Source: Acidobacteriota bacterium
GTDB taxonomy: Bacteria > Acidobacteriota > UBA6911
Length of the DNA stretch: 32,612 bases
Assembly: GCA_016934295.1 (NCBI GenBank)
Contig: JAFGTD010000201.1
Span: 1 to 32,612 of the forward strand
Direction: 5' to 3'
Shown piece by piece: positions 1 to 8,719 of this stretch. Within the stretch, counting starts at the first letter, position 1. Every line of letters begins with the position of its first letter. Made by a program: the position numbers and the translations under genes. A model generated the notes under the pieces. It had not been told where the DNA came from. It did no database searches and saw only the letters and a list, made by a program, of their open reading frames with translations.

Positions 1-36
1 CGCACCTTCGGCGCTCATAATAAACAACATGAGGAT

Positions 37-81
37 CCCGGCCTTACGGCCGGGCCTACTCCAATGCCGGTCCTTCGGACC
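37..81. repeat. Two adjacent short palindromes (CCCGGCC-ttac-GGCCGGG and GGTCC-ttc-GGACC)
   Basis: Read directly: 37-54 is a perfect 7-bp stem with a 4-nt loop; 69-81 is a 5-bp stem with a 3-nt loop. Intergenic. Confidence 0.6.
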
Positions 82-168
82 TAAAACAAAAACGCTAATT
101 TGGACAAGCCTGAACCTTGTGTCCGCTCCTGTATCTTACACAAATATGAAGCGGGTTAACGCTTTCGA

Positions 169-1149
169 TCAACGAATGCTTTGTCTTTCTTCGGACATGC
201 CCTGTTCGTAGGTGCTCCAGCCGGAATTCATGCCAAAGGGGCACCGATGGAAAACGGCCTCGATCCTGCGGATATTGCCCTTTTCAATCTTGAAAAGCTC
301 GGCAAGCTGCCAGGTCCAGTTGATGGAGTGATGATCGAAAAATCCGAAAGCGAAGGCAATCCCGCGCTCGCGGTCTACCGCCACGAAGCGGCGGTCGCGG
401 ATGCGCGATACGATATTCCTGAGAGATCCGTCCGAAAACTGCTTTTTGCATTCCCGGGTTGCCACCATGCCGTTTTCAAAGCGCACGCAGTCGTCGGTAA
501 AGGGATAGTAGCCTTTGGCGTCGTTGCGCTGCAGGCCCTCGAAATAATAGTCGCCCACTTCCACCAGCTCTTCGCGGGACATCCGTTCGGCCTCGGGAAT
601 AACTTCGGCGAATATCTCGTGAGGCGCGCCCATTTTCTCAACAGCCTCACCGGTTGGAGGAAAACGCGAAGTGCTTTGTTCCTCTTCAAACAGGCTGGTC
701 TCCGGGCGGATCACCAGCTGCTCGACTTCGGAAACTTTCCCGTTATCGTCTATTTTCAAGCGAAGCGCAAACGCTGCAATGGTAGGCTGAGCAGGCTTTG
801 CTTCCGGAGTTTTTTTGGCCGGAGCGCCACCGCCCTCCAGAACCGTTCCTATATAAGCAACCTGCTGCGTCTCCACGTCGGGGACATAAAACTTATAAGC
901 CCCTCTTCCCGACATGCCGTACCAGAGCCCTTCACCGCCCAGCGGCAGCCGGACGCCGTTTTCCGTAAACTTGCAGTCTCTGGTAAAAAACTCCAGGCTC
1001 GGATCGTCGGCCTCCATCAGGTCCAGATACCGATTGACATAATTTTCCAGACAGGCGCGATCGCAGGGAGCGTTTCCGGCATCCTGTGCAAATGCCCCCG
1101 GCAATAACAGGAACAATACAACCGCTGTAACCATCAATCTCATCCGCAT
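169..1149 (-). CDS. Secreted protein, possibly with SnoaL/NTF2-like domains
   Basis: 326 aa ORF with a clear signal peptide (MRMRLMVTAVVLFLLLPGAFAQ); two similar-looking modules (YLDLMEADDPSLEFFTRDCKFTENG and YYFEGLQRNDAKGYYPFTDDCVRFENG). Confidence 0.65.
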   Translation of the reverse strand: MRMRLMVTAVVLFLLLPGAFAQDAGNAPCDRACLENYVNRYLDLMEADDPSLEFFTRDCKFTENGVRLPLGGEGLWYGMSGRGAYKFYVPDVETQQVAYIGTVLEGGGAPAKKTPEAKPAQPTIAAFALRLKIDDNGKVSEVEQLVIRPETSLFEEEQSTSRFPPTGEAVEKMGAPHEIFAEVIPEAERMSREELVEVGDYYFEGLQRNDAKGYYPFTDDCVRFENGMVATRECKKQFSDGSLRNIVSRIRDRRFVAVDRERGIAFAFGFFDHHSINWTWQLAELFKIEKGNIRRIEAVFHRCPFGMNSGWSTYEQGMSEERQSIR

Positions 1150-1268
1150 GGCACTCCTCCTTTAAGATGTAAATTCGTAAAAGCTGAAACGATTTCGGAA
1201 TTTTTGCACGATCATCATACGCAGGGCAGGGGTGTTCAATCAACCGGAATTACCCGCCGATATTCTTT

Positions 1269-1507
1269 CTAATTTTGGTGACAGTCACCATAACCTCGAA
1301 ATTCATCCGGGAGAATTAACACTGCACAGCGGTTGTATGCCTCGTAATTACCAGCTGCTTTTTTAACTGTGTCTTGAGGAATAATTCCCGATTTAATTGA
1401 AAAAATAAACTATGTTACTTTTCTTCAGCTTTGGGTAACGTACTAATTCATTGCTTTACGGATTTGGTGAATAATTTCGAGGTTATGGTGACTGTCACCG
1501 AAATTAG
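1269..1507. mobile_element. MITE-like / REP-like non-autonomous element with 35-bp inverted terminal repeats
   Basis: 1269-1303 ctaattttggtgacagtcaccataacctcgaaatt is the reverse complement of 1473-1507 with 1 mismatch (34/35). Each arm contains the palindrome GGTGAC-N-GTCACC. No ORF inside. Confidence 0.7.
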
Positions 1508-1551
1508 TGCCAGGCTGGTTGACACCAAATTTAATTTGGAAGGGTAAAAAA

Positions 1552-3549
1552 ATGCGATCAAAGTACGAACATGTATTCGAGCCGATCAGGATCAGGGGCG
1601 TCGACTTTAAAAACCGTCTTGAAATGGCCCCGCCGTCGCCAAACCTGGCTGACCGTGAAGGACGAGTGACCACAGAGTTTGTCAATTTATTCCGTTCGTT
1701 CGCAAGAGGCGGCGCAGCCGTCATTCACGTAGGCAATTCCGTCGTGGACATCCGGGAAGCTTGCGACGAAGAACGCCAGCTCGACCTCGGCACCGACGCC
1801 TGCATCCTTCCACTGACCCGATTTGTCGAAATGTGCCACGGCTTCGGCACTCTCGCCTCGCTCGAGATCAACCATAACGGCAAGGATTCCGATCCCGACA
1901 AAACAGGGAGACCGGCTTTCAGCCCGTCTTCCATAATCCCGTCCAGCGAAATCTGGCGCTCCAAGGCGCATGGCCGGGAGCCCGTTCCCACCATAGAGAT
2001 GGACCACAAAAAAATTCAGGAAACCGTCGAGTTGTATGCAATGGCCGCATACCGCTGCAAACGGGCGGGATTCAAAATGTGCATGATCCACGGCGGCCAC
2101 GGGAACCTGATCTCACAGTTCGCGAGTCTTCTCTACAACAAACGGACGGACGACTACGGCGGTTCCCTCGAAAACAGGGCTCGCTTTGCCATCGAGGTGC
2201 TGGATCGTGTCCGGGAACTGTGCGGCGAAGAATTCGTGATCGAATATCGCATCTCGGCCGACGAAATCCATCCCGACGGTATGCATTTTGATGAAACTCT
2301 CCAGTTCATCGAACTGATTCAGGACAAGGTTGACATCCTCCATGTTTCCGCCGGCCTGCACGGAGAGTTCGAGTACATGCGCAACTGGTGGCAGAACTAT
2401 CTGATGGACAGGATGTACAACGTCCATTATGCCGCGGATATTAAAAAGGCTTTTCCGAATCTCCTTGTATGCACCGTCGGCTCCATCATGAACGTCCGGC
2501 AGGCGGAGGATATAATCGCTTCCGGCAAAGCGGATTTTGTCGCCATGTGCCGTCCCCTTCTTGCCGATCCCGACATGCCGCGCAAGTTTGCGTTAAGTAG
2601 AGAAGAGGACCACCGACCCTGTCTGCGCTGCCAGTACTGCGGCCACCGCCTGATTATTCCCGCGGTTATCAATTGCGCCGTGAATCCATTCCTGGGAAAC
2701 GAAACCGAGTTCCCGGAAGGCAAAGTCCCGAAGGCGGACGTAAAGAAAAGAGTCGCGGTCGTCGGAGGAGGGCCTGCCGGCATCCAGGCGCTGCGGACTC
2801 TTTGCGAACGCGGGCATGATGTAACACTTTACGAAATGAGCGACCGCCTGGGCGGAAATGTCGTTCACGGTTCCGTATTGCCGTTCAAGCAGGACGTAAA
2901 GGACTATCTTGAATACCTGGTGCACCAGGCGAACGAGGCTCCGGCCCGCATACTGTTAAATACCGAAGCAACGAAAGAAACGCTGGATGCTGAAGATTTC
3001 GCCGCTCTCATCATCGCCGTCGGCTCAAAACCGCTGATCCCAAGCCTTCCCGGCATTGACAAATCGCACGTTCACTGGGCGCCGGAGGCTGACTGCGGCA
3101 GCGTGCAGGTCGGAAACCAGACCGTTATCGTAGGAGCCGGTTCCGTAGGAACAGAGAGCGCGATCAACCTGAAGCGTGAAGGCAAAAATGTAACCGTTGT
3201 CGAAATGGCCCCCGATATGTCCCATCTCAGCGTTTCGGCCGGCGGTGCTGCCGCGATGGAGTTGAATGCGCTGATAAAGGACCTGGATATTCCGGTCCAT
3301 TGCAACTGCAGGCTGGAGGCAGTGACCGACGAAGCCGTCGTCTGCCGGAATACCGAAACCGGGGAACAGGTAGAATTTCCTGCCGACACGGTACTCCTGG
3401 CTCTGGGTATGTCTGCAAGACACGAAACGGCCGATATGCTCCGCCGGAGTGCTCCTGAAACCGAGGTGTTTGTCGTCGGCGATGCGTCCGAGGTCGGAAA
3501 CATCGCCACAGCCGTCATGTCCGCCTTCCGGGCTGCGGCGTATATTTAA
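1552..3549 (+). CDS. NADH:flavin oxidoreductase / 2,4-dienoyl-CoA reductase-like (Old Yellow Enzyme family, FMN + 4Fe-4S + FAD)
   Basis: N-terminal OYE TIM-barrel signature, Cys cluster CLRCQYC-x11-C, then a Rossmann domain VAVVGGGPAGIQAL. ATG at 1552 has an AAGGG ribosome-binding site and is preferred to GTG 1507. Confidence 0.93.
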   Translation: MRSKYEHVFEPIRIRGVDFKNRLEMAPPSPNLADREGRVTTEFVNLFRSFARGGAAVIHVGNSVVDIREACDEERQLDLGTDACILPLTRFVEMCHGFGTLASLEINHNGKDSDPDKTGRPAFSPSSIIPSSEIWRSKAHGREPVPTIEMDHKKIQETVELYAMAAYRCKRAGFKMCMIHGGHGNLISQFASLLYNKRTDDYGGSLENRARFAIEVLDRVRELCGEEFVIEYRISADEIHPDGMHFDETLQFIELIQDKVDILHVSAGLHGEFEYMRNWWQNYLMDRMYNVHYAADIKKAFPNLLVCTVGSIMNVRQAEDIIASGKADFVAMCRPLLADPDMPRKFALSREEDHRPCLRCQYCGHRLIIPAVINCAVNPFLGNETEFPEGKVPKADVKKRVAVVGGGPAGIQALRTLCERGHDVTLYEMSDRLGGNVVHGSVLPFKQDVKDYLEYLVHQANEAPARILLNTEATKETLDAEDFAALIIAVGSKPLIPSLPGIDKSHVHWAPEADCGSVQVGNQTVIVGAGSVGTESAINLKREGKNVTVVEMAPDMSHLSVSAGGAAAMELNALIKDLDIPVHCNCRLEAVTDEAVVCRNTETGEQVEFPADTVLLALGMSARHETADMLRRSAPETEVFVVGDASEVGNIATAVMSAFRAAAYI

Positions 3550-3555
3550 GCTGGT

Positions 3556-4221
3556 TTAATTTCCGGGCAGATTCGCCCAGCGGGGCGTTTCCCAGCCCAG
3601 GTGCGCGTGGGAATTGAACAGCCGCAGAAACGGCCGCTTTCCCCAGTCCACCACACTGATGGAACACGGATCCAGAAACATCCTGCGCGTCGCTTCTAGC
3701 GGAACATCCAGTGCGGAAGCCAGCAGCGCCTTGATCGGTCCGACGTGACTGACCAGCACTATTGGAGATTGAAGGCCATTCTCCTTCAATTCTTCCACCA
3801 GGCTCATAACGCGCACCTGGATTTCTTCGAGCGATTCTCCTCCCGGGGGCGCAGCGGAAGCATCGTTTTCCCAGCGTGCGAGAAGTTCGGCGTCTCTCCC
3901 TCCAGCCTGAATAACCTCATTTCGGCTCATCCCCTCCCACTGTCCGAAGGAGCCCTCAATAAGACGTGTATCCGTGAAAAGCTCCGCACCGCTGGTTTCG
4001 CGGATCCTGGCCGCGGTATCCGCCGTACGCATCAGGGGACTGGTATAAATAGCCCGAATGGAAAAAGGCGCTAATGCCGCAGCTGCCTGTTCCGCCTGAC
4101 GCATTCCCTTTTCCGTCAGTGGTTCGTCCCGTCTGCCGAGGTAGCGCATCTCGACGTTGTCCGCCGATTCGCCATGGCGCACCAGGAAAAGTCTTAATGT
4201 TTGCTTCTGCATCACACTCAT
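3556..4221 (-). CDS. Histidine phosphatase family protein (phosphoglycerate mutase-like)
   Basis: LFLVRHGESADN (RHG motif), YTSPLMRTADTA, VSHVGPIKALL. Confidence 0.93.
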   Translation of the reverse strand: MSVMQKQTLRLFLVRHGESADNVEMRYLGRRDEPLTEKGMRQAEQAAAALAPFSIRAIYTSPLMRTADTAARIRETSGAELFTDTRLIEGSFGQWEGMSRNEVIQAGGRDAELLARWENDASAAPPGGESLEEIQVRVMSLVEELKENGLQSPIVLVSHVGPIKALLASALDVPLEATRRMFLDPCSISVVDWGKRPFLRLFNSHAHLGWETPRWANLPGN

Positions 4222-4459
4222 CAGTAAAGACCTCGATTACAATGAAGAAACCGATATCCACCCGGCTTGCTACATCACCTTTATTTTAAATCCGGCAAGA
4301 AATACGCATGAAGCAGAGCCGATATGCATGTAGTATTATAAACGGATTCCGACGTTTGTAGTGGCGAATACAAATGATTGTTTTGCTTCAAGCAGTGTTT
4401 AGTTGTTTTTTCTGTGGAATTATCGGAAATTCTGATTTCAAAAAAATTTACTTTATAAC

Positions 4460-4511
4460 GGCGAAGTCCCTGGAGTGTGGCAGATTGCTGCCGCACTCCA
4501 GGGACTTCGCC
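4460..4511. repeat. Long perfect hairpin (24-bp stem, 4-nt loop)
   Basis: 4460-4483 ggcgaagtccctggagtgtggcag pairs with 4488-4511 ctgccgcactccagggacttcgcc, one G-U wobble, loop attg; no T-run. Confidence 0.85.
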
Positions 4512-4528
4512 CGCATAATGGATAACAG

Positions 4529-5485
4529 ATGCGGGTTTTAAATACTATATTCAAAAAATGCTCGGCATCCTTAAATTCTACTGACAGGCTCCTGATTTCA
4601 TTCTGGGGATTTCTTGCTTGTGTCAGTCTTGTTTTTTTTCCCCGCATTCCTTATTGGCCGCTTCTGATTCTGTCCGATGCGGCAGCCGTTGCTATAACCT
4701 GCATCCTTGCCCGCACTTCGCGATCGACAGGATCGAGATGGCTCCGATTAATCCACGACTGGAGCGCCTTCCCATTAATACTTTTCACTTTCAAACAGCT
4801 CCATTACATGATCGCACCCATCCATGGACGAATGGATTTCGACCACCTGCTGATTGCGGCCGACCGGTGGCTGCTCCGAGTCAACCCCACGGAATGGCTG
4901 ACCCGGATCTCACACCCGTACCTGACCGAACTGTTGCAGATAGCCTATGCGCTCTTCTATGTTTACTTTATTGTCGTCGGCATTGAACTTTATAGAAAAT
5001 CGGTCTGCCGTCCATTCTCATATTTTCGATTCACCGTCGCTTACGGTTTTTTAATTTCCTATATAGGATATTTTTTCCTTCCGGCGGCCGGCCCACGATT
5101 CACTCTCCATGATTTTTCGAAAATCGACAGCGAACTGCCCGGCATTCTTTTTACCCCTTTTCTGCGCCGGTTCGTCAATTTCTTCGAGTCGATCCCGGAG
5201 GATGTCCCGAACAGCGTCGCCCATGCCGCTGCCCAGAGGGATGTTTTCCCCAGCGGGCACACCATGCTGACCCTCATTGTGATTATTATCGCTTACCGCT
5301 ACCGGCTGAAGATGCGTCACCCTGTTTTAGCGGCGGGCATGCTGCTGATTTTCGCCACCGTGTACCTGAGATACCACTACCTGGTTGATGTCGTTGCAGG
5401 CGTCGCACTGGCTCTCCTCTGTCTTTCAACCGCAAAAAGGCTGTACGCCAACTTCAGGAACCCATCCGATCCGGAACCTGATTAG
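4529..5485 (+). CDS. PAP2 superfamily phosphatase, integral membrane
   Basis: Multiple TM segments; PSGHTMLTLI and YHYLVDVVAG PAP2 motifs. Confidence 0.9.
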   Translation: MRVLNTIFKKCSASLNSTDRLLISFWGFLACVSLVFFPRIPYWPLLILSDAAAVAITCILARTSRSTGSRWLRLIHDWSAFPLILFTFKQLHYMIAPIHGRMDFDHLLIAADRWLLRVNPTEWLTRISHPYLTELLQIAYALFYVYFIVVGIELYRKSVCRPFSYFRFTVAYGFLISYIGYFFLPAAGPRFTLHDFSKIDSELPGILFTPFLRRFVNFFESIPEDVPNSVAHAAAQRDVFPSGHTMLTLIVIIIAYRYRLKMRHPVLAAGMLLIFATVYLRYHYLVDVVAGVALALLCLSTAKRLYANFRNPSDPEPD

Positions 5486-5545
5486 AATATTTGTATAATT
5501 GCCTGCTTGGATTGCAGGATAACGCCGTGTGCCGGGGAATGCGGG

Positions 5546-6436
5546 CTAGGTATTGGGCTGGGGTTTTTGCATCAGCTCGATAAATTTTCGCGCGGCGCGA
5601 CTTAAGGACTGCTTGCGACGGACAATAATTCCGAGAGGCCTGTAAAAGTTCTTATCCGTGAAATAGACCTGGAACAGACTTCCGTTCTGCACTTCCTTCT
5701 GGACGCTTAAAAAGGGAACTATGGAAACCCCGGCGCCGATCTCAACGCTTCTCTTGATCGTCTCTATGTTGTCGAACTCCATGGCCACGTTCATTTGGAT
5801 ATCATTCTCCTGGAAAATGCGTTCCATGGCGCGTTGGCTGGCGAGTCCCTTTTCAAATGCAATGTATGACTGTCCGTTCAGTTCACTGATATCCACATAG
5901 CGTCTTTGGGCAAGCGGATGTTCCGGAGCGCAGATCAGAACGAGCTTGTCCGCCGGCAGGGGGATGATTCGCAGTCCTTTCCTGGCCTCCGGATAGGGCA
6001 CAATTCCGAGATCTATAACTCCGTGGAGACAGTCTTCGTAAACCTGGGCGCCTTTGCTGTAGTCCACGTGCAGGTTGACTTTGGGATATATTTTTAAAAA
6101 AGATTTGACCACAACGGACATCTCGTAAATGCCCACACTATAAATCGTCGCGACCCTTATGCTTCCTGCAACTCCCTGGCCGACTGCTTTCATCTCCTGC
6201 TGCAGATGCTCGTACTTGTCCAGGATCGCGCGCGCGTTCTCATAGAATTTTCTGCCCGCTGCCGTAGGGGTCACCGACCTGCCGTCCCTGCGAAGCAATT
6301 GTGCTTCAAACCGGGTTTCCAGGTTCTTGATCTGCTGGCTGACCGCGGATTGGGTAATATAGTTACGGATAGCCGCTCGGGAAAAGCTCCTGCTTTCTAC
6401 GAGGTCACAGAAGACTTTCAGGGTTTCTATCTGCAT
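5546..6436 (-). CDS. LysR family transcriptional regulator
   Basis: N-terminal HTH MQIETLKVFCDLVESRSFSRAAIRNYITQSAVSQQIKNLE and periplasmic-binding-like effector domain. Confidence 0.95.
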   Translation of the reverse strand: MQIETLKVFCDLVESRSFSRAAIRNYITQSAVSQQIKNLETRFEAQLLRRDGRSVTPTAAGRKFYENARAILDKYEHLQQEMKAVGQGVAGSIRVATIYSVGIYEMSVVVKSFLKIYPKVNLHVDYSKGAQVYEDCLHGVIDLGIVPYPEARKGLRIIPLPADKLVLICAPEHPLAQRRYVDISELNGQSYIAFEKGLASQRAMERIFQENDIQMNVAMEFDNIETIKRSVEIGAGVSIVPFLSVQKEVQNGSLFQVYFTDKNFYRPLGIIVRRKQSLSRAARKFIELMQKPQPNT

Positions 6437-6594
6437 GTATCCCCTCCGATATCCCTACGATAGCATAAAATCCATCGACAGCAGCCCGCATTTCTTACTT
6501 GGCTTTGCAGGAAAATGTGTAAATACGGTCAGGTTCAGGAGAAGGCAAATGCGGGTTTAACCTGAATTTATGCAGGAACGACATACTGAAGGGT

Positions 6595-6624
6595 AAAAAA
6601 AGTGCCGCCGAAACGGCGGCATTC
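6595..6624 (-). terminator. Rho-independent terminator
   Basis: Minus strand GCCGCCG-TTT-CGGCGGC-ACTTTTTTT; about 100 nt downstream of the DksA/TraR-like CDS. Confidence 0.8.
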
Positions 6625-6715
6625 TTACTCCGGGCATATTTCCATGAAGCACTCGGGCTTTCCGACAACGACCCTCTGTCCGGAAACCTCGGGGTTCATT
6701 CAATTTTTTATCGAA

Positions 6716-7054
6716 TCAGGCAGACTTCTTTTCTTTGCATTCGATGCATACGGAAGTCCATGGTACGGCTTTAAGACGGGCAAGGCCGATTTCCTGTTCA
6801 CAACTGGTGCAAATACCGTAGTTCCCTTTTTCAATTCTATCGATAGCGGCTTCAATGGCACGAAGCAGCTTTGCATCAATCTGAAGCAGCCGGAGGTTTA
6901 CATGGACTTCATTATCATCACTGGCCTGATCGACAAAATCCCCATGGCGCGTGTCTTCCATATTGTCCCAGTGGGCCTTTTTCGCCGTTGAGACGATGGA
7001 ATCCCGTTTCTTCTCCAGGGCGATTTTAAACTTCTTGAGATCCCTTTTGTTCAT
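6716..7054 (-). CDS. DksA/TraR family C4 zinc-finger protein
   Basis: 112 aa, coiled-coil N-terminus, C-terminal CTSC...CIEC zinc finger. Confidence 0.9.
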   Translation of the reverse strand: MNKRDLKKFKIALEKKRDSIVSTAKKAHWDNMEDTRHGDFVDQASDDNEVHVNLRLLQIDAKLLRAIEAAIDRIEKGNYGICTSCEQEIGLARLKAVPWTSVCIECKEKKSA

Positions 7055-7240
7055 CAGTACAACCTCTGGTCAAAAAGTCAAAATATAGATCAAAACCGCC
7101 GGCATGTAAACCGCCAGATTACAGATCGGGCAATTCACTCCTTTTGAATAGAAAAAACGTCCCGAATACAGCAAGGCATTTTTACGCCCATTCCGTATAA
7201 AGGTTTCCAAAAAAGAGGAAATCCGCGCGCAGACTGCGGA

Positions 7241-8161
7241 TTATTCATTTTTGAATTTTAATTCGTAGGAAGCAACGATCCGTGTAGGACGATAGGACGA
7301 TTTGGCATCCCTCAGGCCGGGATCCCCAAGGTCTTCTTCGCGATTAATAAACTCGTATCCCTGTTCGGCAACCTTCTTGGCGGTTTCCCAGTTGATGACC
7401 TGATACAAACCTTTGAAGCGCCGCAGCGCTCTCTCAAAATGTACGACAACCGTATTCGGATTGATTTCCTCAAAAATGGAAAAAGCAACCGGAACATTGT
7501 CCACCAGAATCAGCAATCCCTGCTGATCGAGTTCCTTAAAATGGTTCAGCGTGTATTTTAAAGCGGCTATTTCGCGCGCCAGCATGCCTTCTATTTTTGG
7601 CTGCTCCTCCTTGTGGATCGAATTGAGAACTTCAAAGCAGGCATCGGTCCAGCCGGCTGTCAGGTTTCTGCACGTCCATGCATACAGGCTGGAAGCCTGC
7701 GACAATAAATTGCGTTTCTTCGAATACTTGCGCCCCCGCAACCGGGCAAGTGCATCCGTGCGGTAAAGATAATTGGAAAAGGACCGGTCCTCCCGGAGAG
7801 AAAATGCCTCCAACAGCGCCGGATGCCCTTTAATAAAACGGCGGGAGACATTGACAATCCTCAAAGGATAGGACAACGCTGAGGCACCTTCTATTAATCT
7901 CTGCTGTGTGCCTGGGGATACCGGTCCGATAGGCTGCATCAGGTGACGCTGAGAACCGAAATCGGGAGTGCAGGAAATAAGCAGGGTTTCCAAATCCACA
8001 TTCCCCCACTCATAGTGGTAAGACGAGCCCCATGCGGTCAGTGTTGCCATAGTATATCCGGACAGGGGCTGGGGGTAACGTTTCAGTAACTCACCGAGTG
8101 TTTGGTGGTTCTTCAATCCGACAGGAACGAACTCAACATCCGGGAAGAAAAACTCAGTCAT
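7241..8161 (-). CDS. DUF2156-like (phosphatidylglycerol lysyltransferase C-terminal domain-like) protein
   Basis: LRGRKYSKKRNLL ... YQVINWETAKKVAEQGYEFINREEDLGDPGLRDAKSSYRP resembles DUF2156 proteins. Confidence 0.75.
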   Translation of the reverse strand: MTEFFFPDVEFVPVGLKNHQTLGELLKRYPQPLSGYTMATLTAWGSSYHYEWGNVDLETLLISCTPDFGSQRHLMQPIGPVSPGTQQRLIEGASALSYPLRIVNVSRRFIKGHPALLEAFSLREDRSFSNYLYRTDALARLRGRKYSKKRNLLSQASSLYAWTCRNLTAGWTDACFEVLNSIHKEEQPKIEGMLAREIAALKYTLNHFKELDQQGLLILVDNVPVAFSIFEEINPNTVVVHFERALRRFKGLYQVINWETAKKVAEQGYEFINREEDLGDPGLRDAKSSYRPTRIVASYELKFKNE

Positions 8162-8577
8162 TATTGCTTGCCATAAAGCATCGGTTGGTAGCCGACCAGG
8201 GGACGAAAGCCCAGGTCTTCATAAAGTCCCTGCGTTCCCGGCTCGGCGACAAGGCCGATCCACCCAATTTTACGATTCACACAAAGCTGGGCCAGCCTGC
8301 GCACAAGTTCACGGCCGATGCCTTGCCCGCGATAGCTGTCGAGTACGGTAACATCCTGAATATAGGCATCACTATGTCCGTCGGAAATTACGCGCGCCAT
8401 GCCGATAATTTCCCCTTCAATGGAACGCGCCACCATAAAGCAGAAACTCCCCTGAATCATGGCGGGAATTACTTCCCTTGCCTCCGGATTCTCCTGCCAC
8501 CAACCGGCGGATTTGTATAAGGCCACGATTTCTTCAACAGGTGCCGATTTTACCGCTTCATACTCGATATTATTCAT
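8161..8577 (-). CDS. GNAT family N-acetyltransferase
   Basis: VTVLDSYRGQGIGRELVRRLAQL acetyl-CoA-binding motif; stop overlaps the start of the downstream CDS (TAATG). Confidence 0.93.
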   Translation of the reverse strand: MNNIEYEAVKSAPVEEIVALYKSAGWWQENPEAREVIPAMIQGSFCFMVARSIEGEIIGMARVISDGHSDAYIQDVTVLDSYRGQGIGRELVRRLAQLCVNRKIGWIGLVAEPGTQGLYEDLGFRPLVGYQPMLYGKQ

Positions 8578-8612
8578 GGCATTCCCTTCCTAATCCGGTC
8601 TGATCCGAATCC

Positions 8613-8640
8613 TAAAAAGGCAGGTAAGATGCCTGCCTTC
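8613..8640 (-). terminator. Probable Rho-independent terminator downstream of the OCD-family gene
   Basis: Minus strand AAGGCAGG-catctta-CCTGCCTT followed by TTTAGG. Confidence 0.65.
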
Positions 8641-8719
8641 CCGGGGGGTGGGTTGGACAAAGCGGTCCTGTCTTAAATGAATATCAAAACCTTTGAAGCC
8701 CTCTCACGACAACCAGGCA

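Noticed and set aside
181-1107. 308-aa plus-strand ORF
   Set aside because: Antisense to the 169-1149 minus-strand CDS, which has a clear signal peptide; the plus-strand translation shows no recognisable domain.
1269-1507. Autonomous insertion sequence
   Set aside because: Only 169 bp between the arms and no transposase ORF or clear target-site duplication.
4460-4511. Rho-independent terminator interpretation of the long hairpin
   Set aside because: No U-run on the plus strand; minus-strand A/T stretch is several bases away and interrupted.
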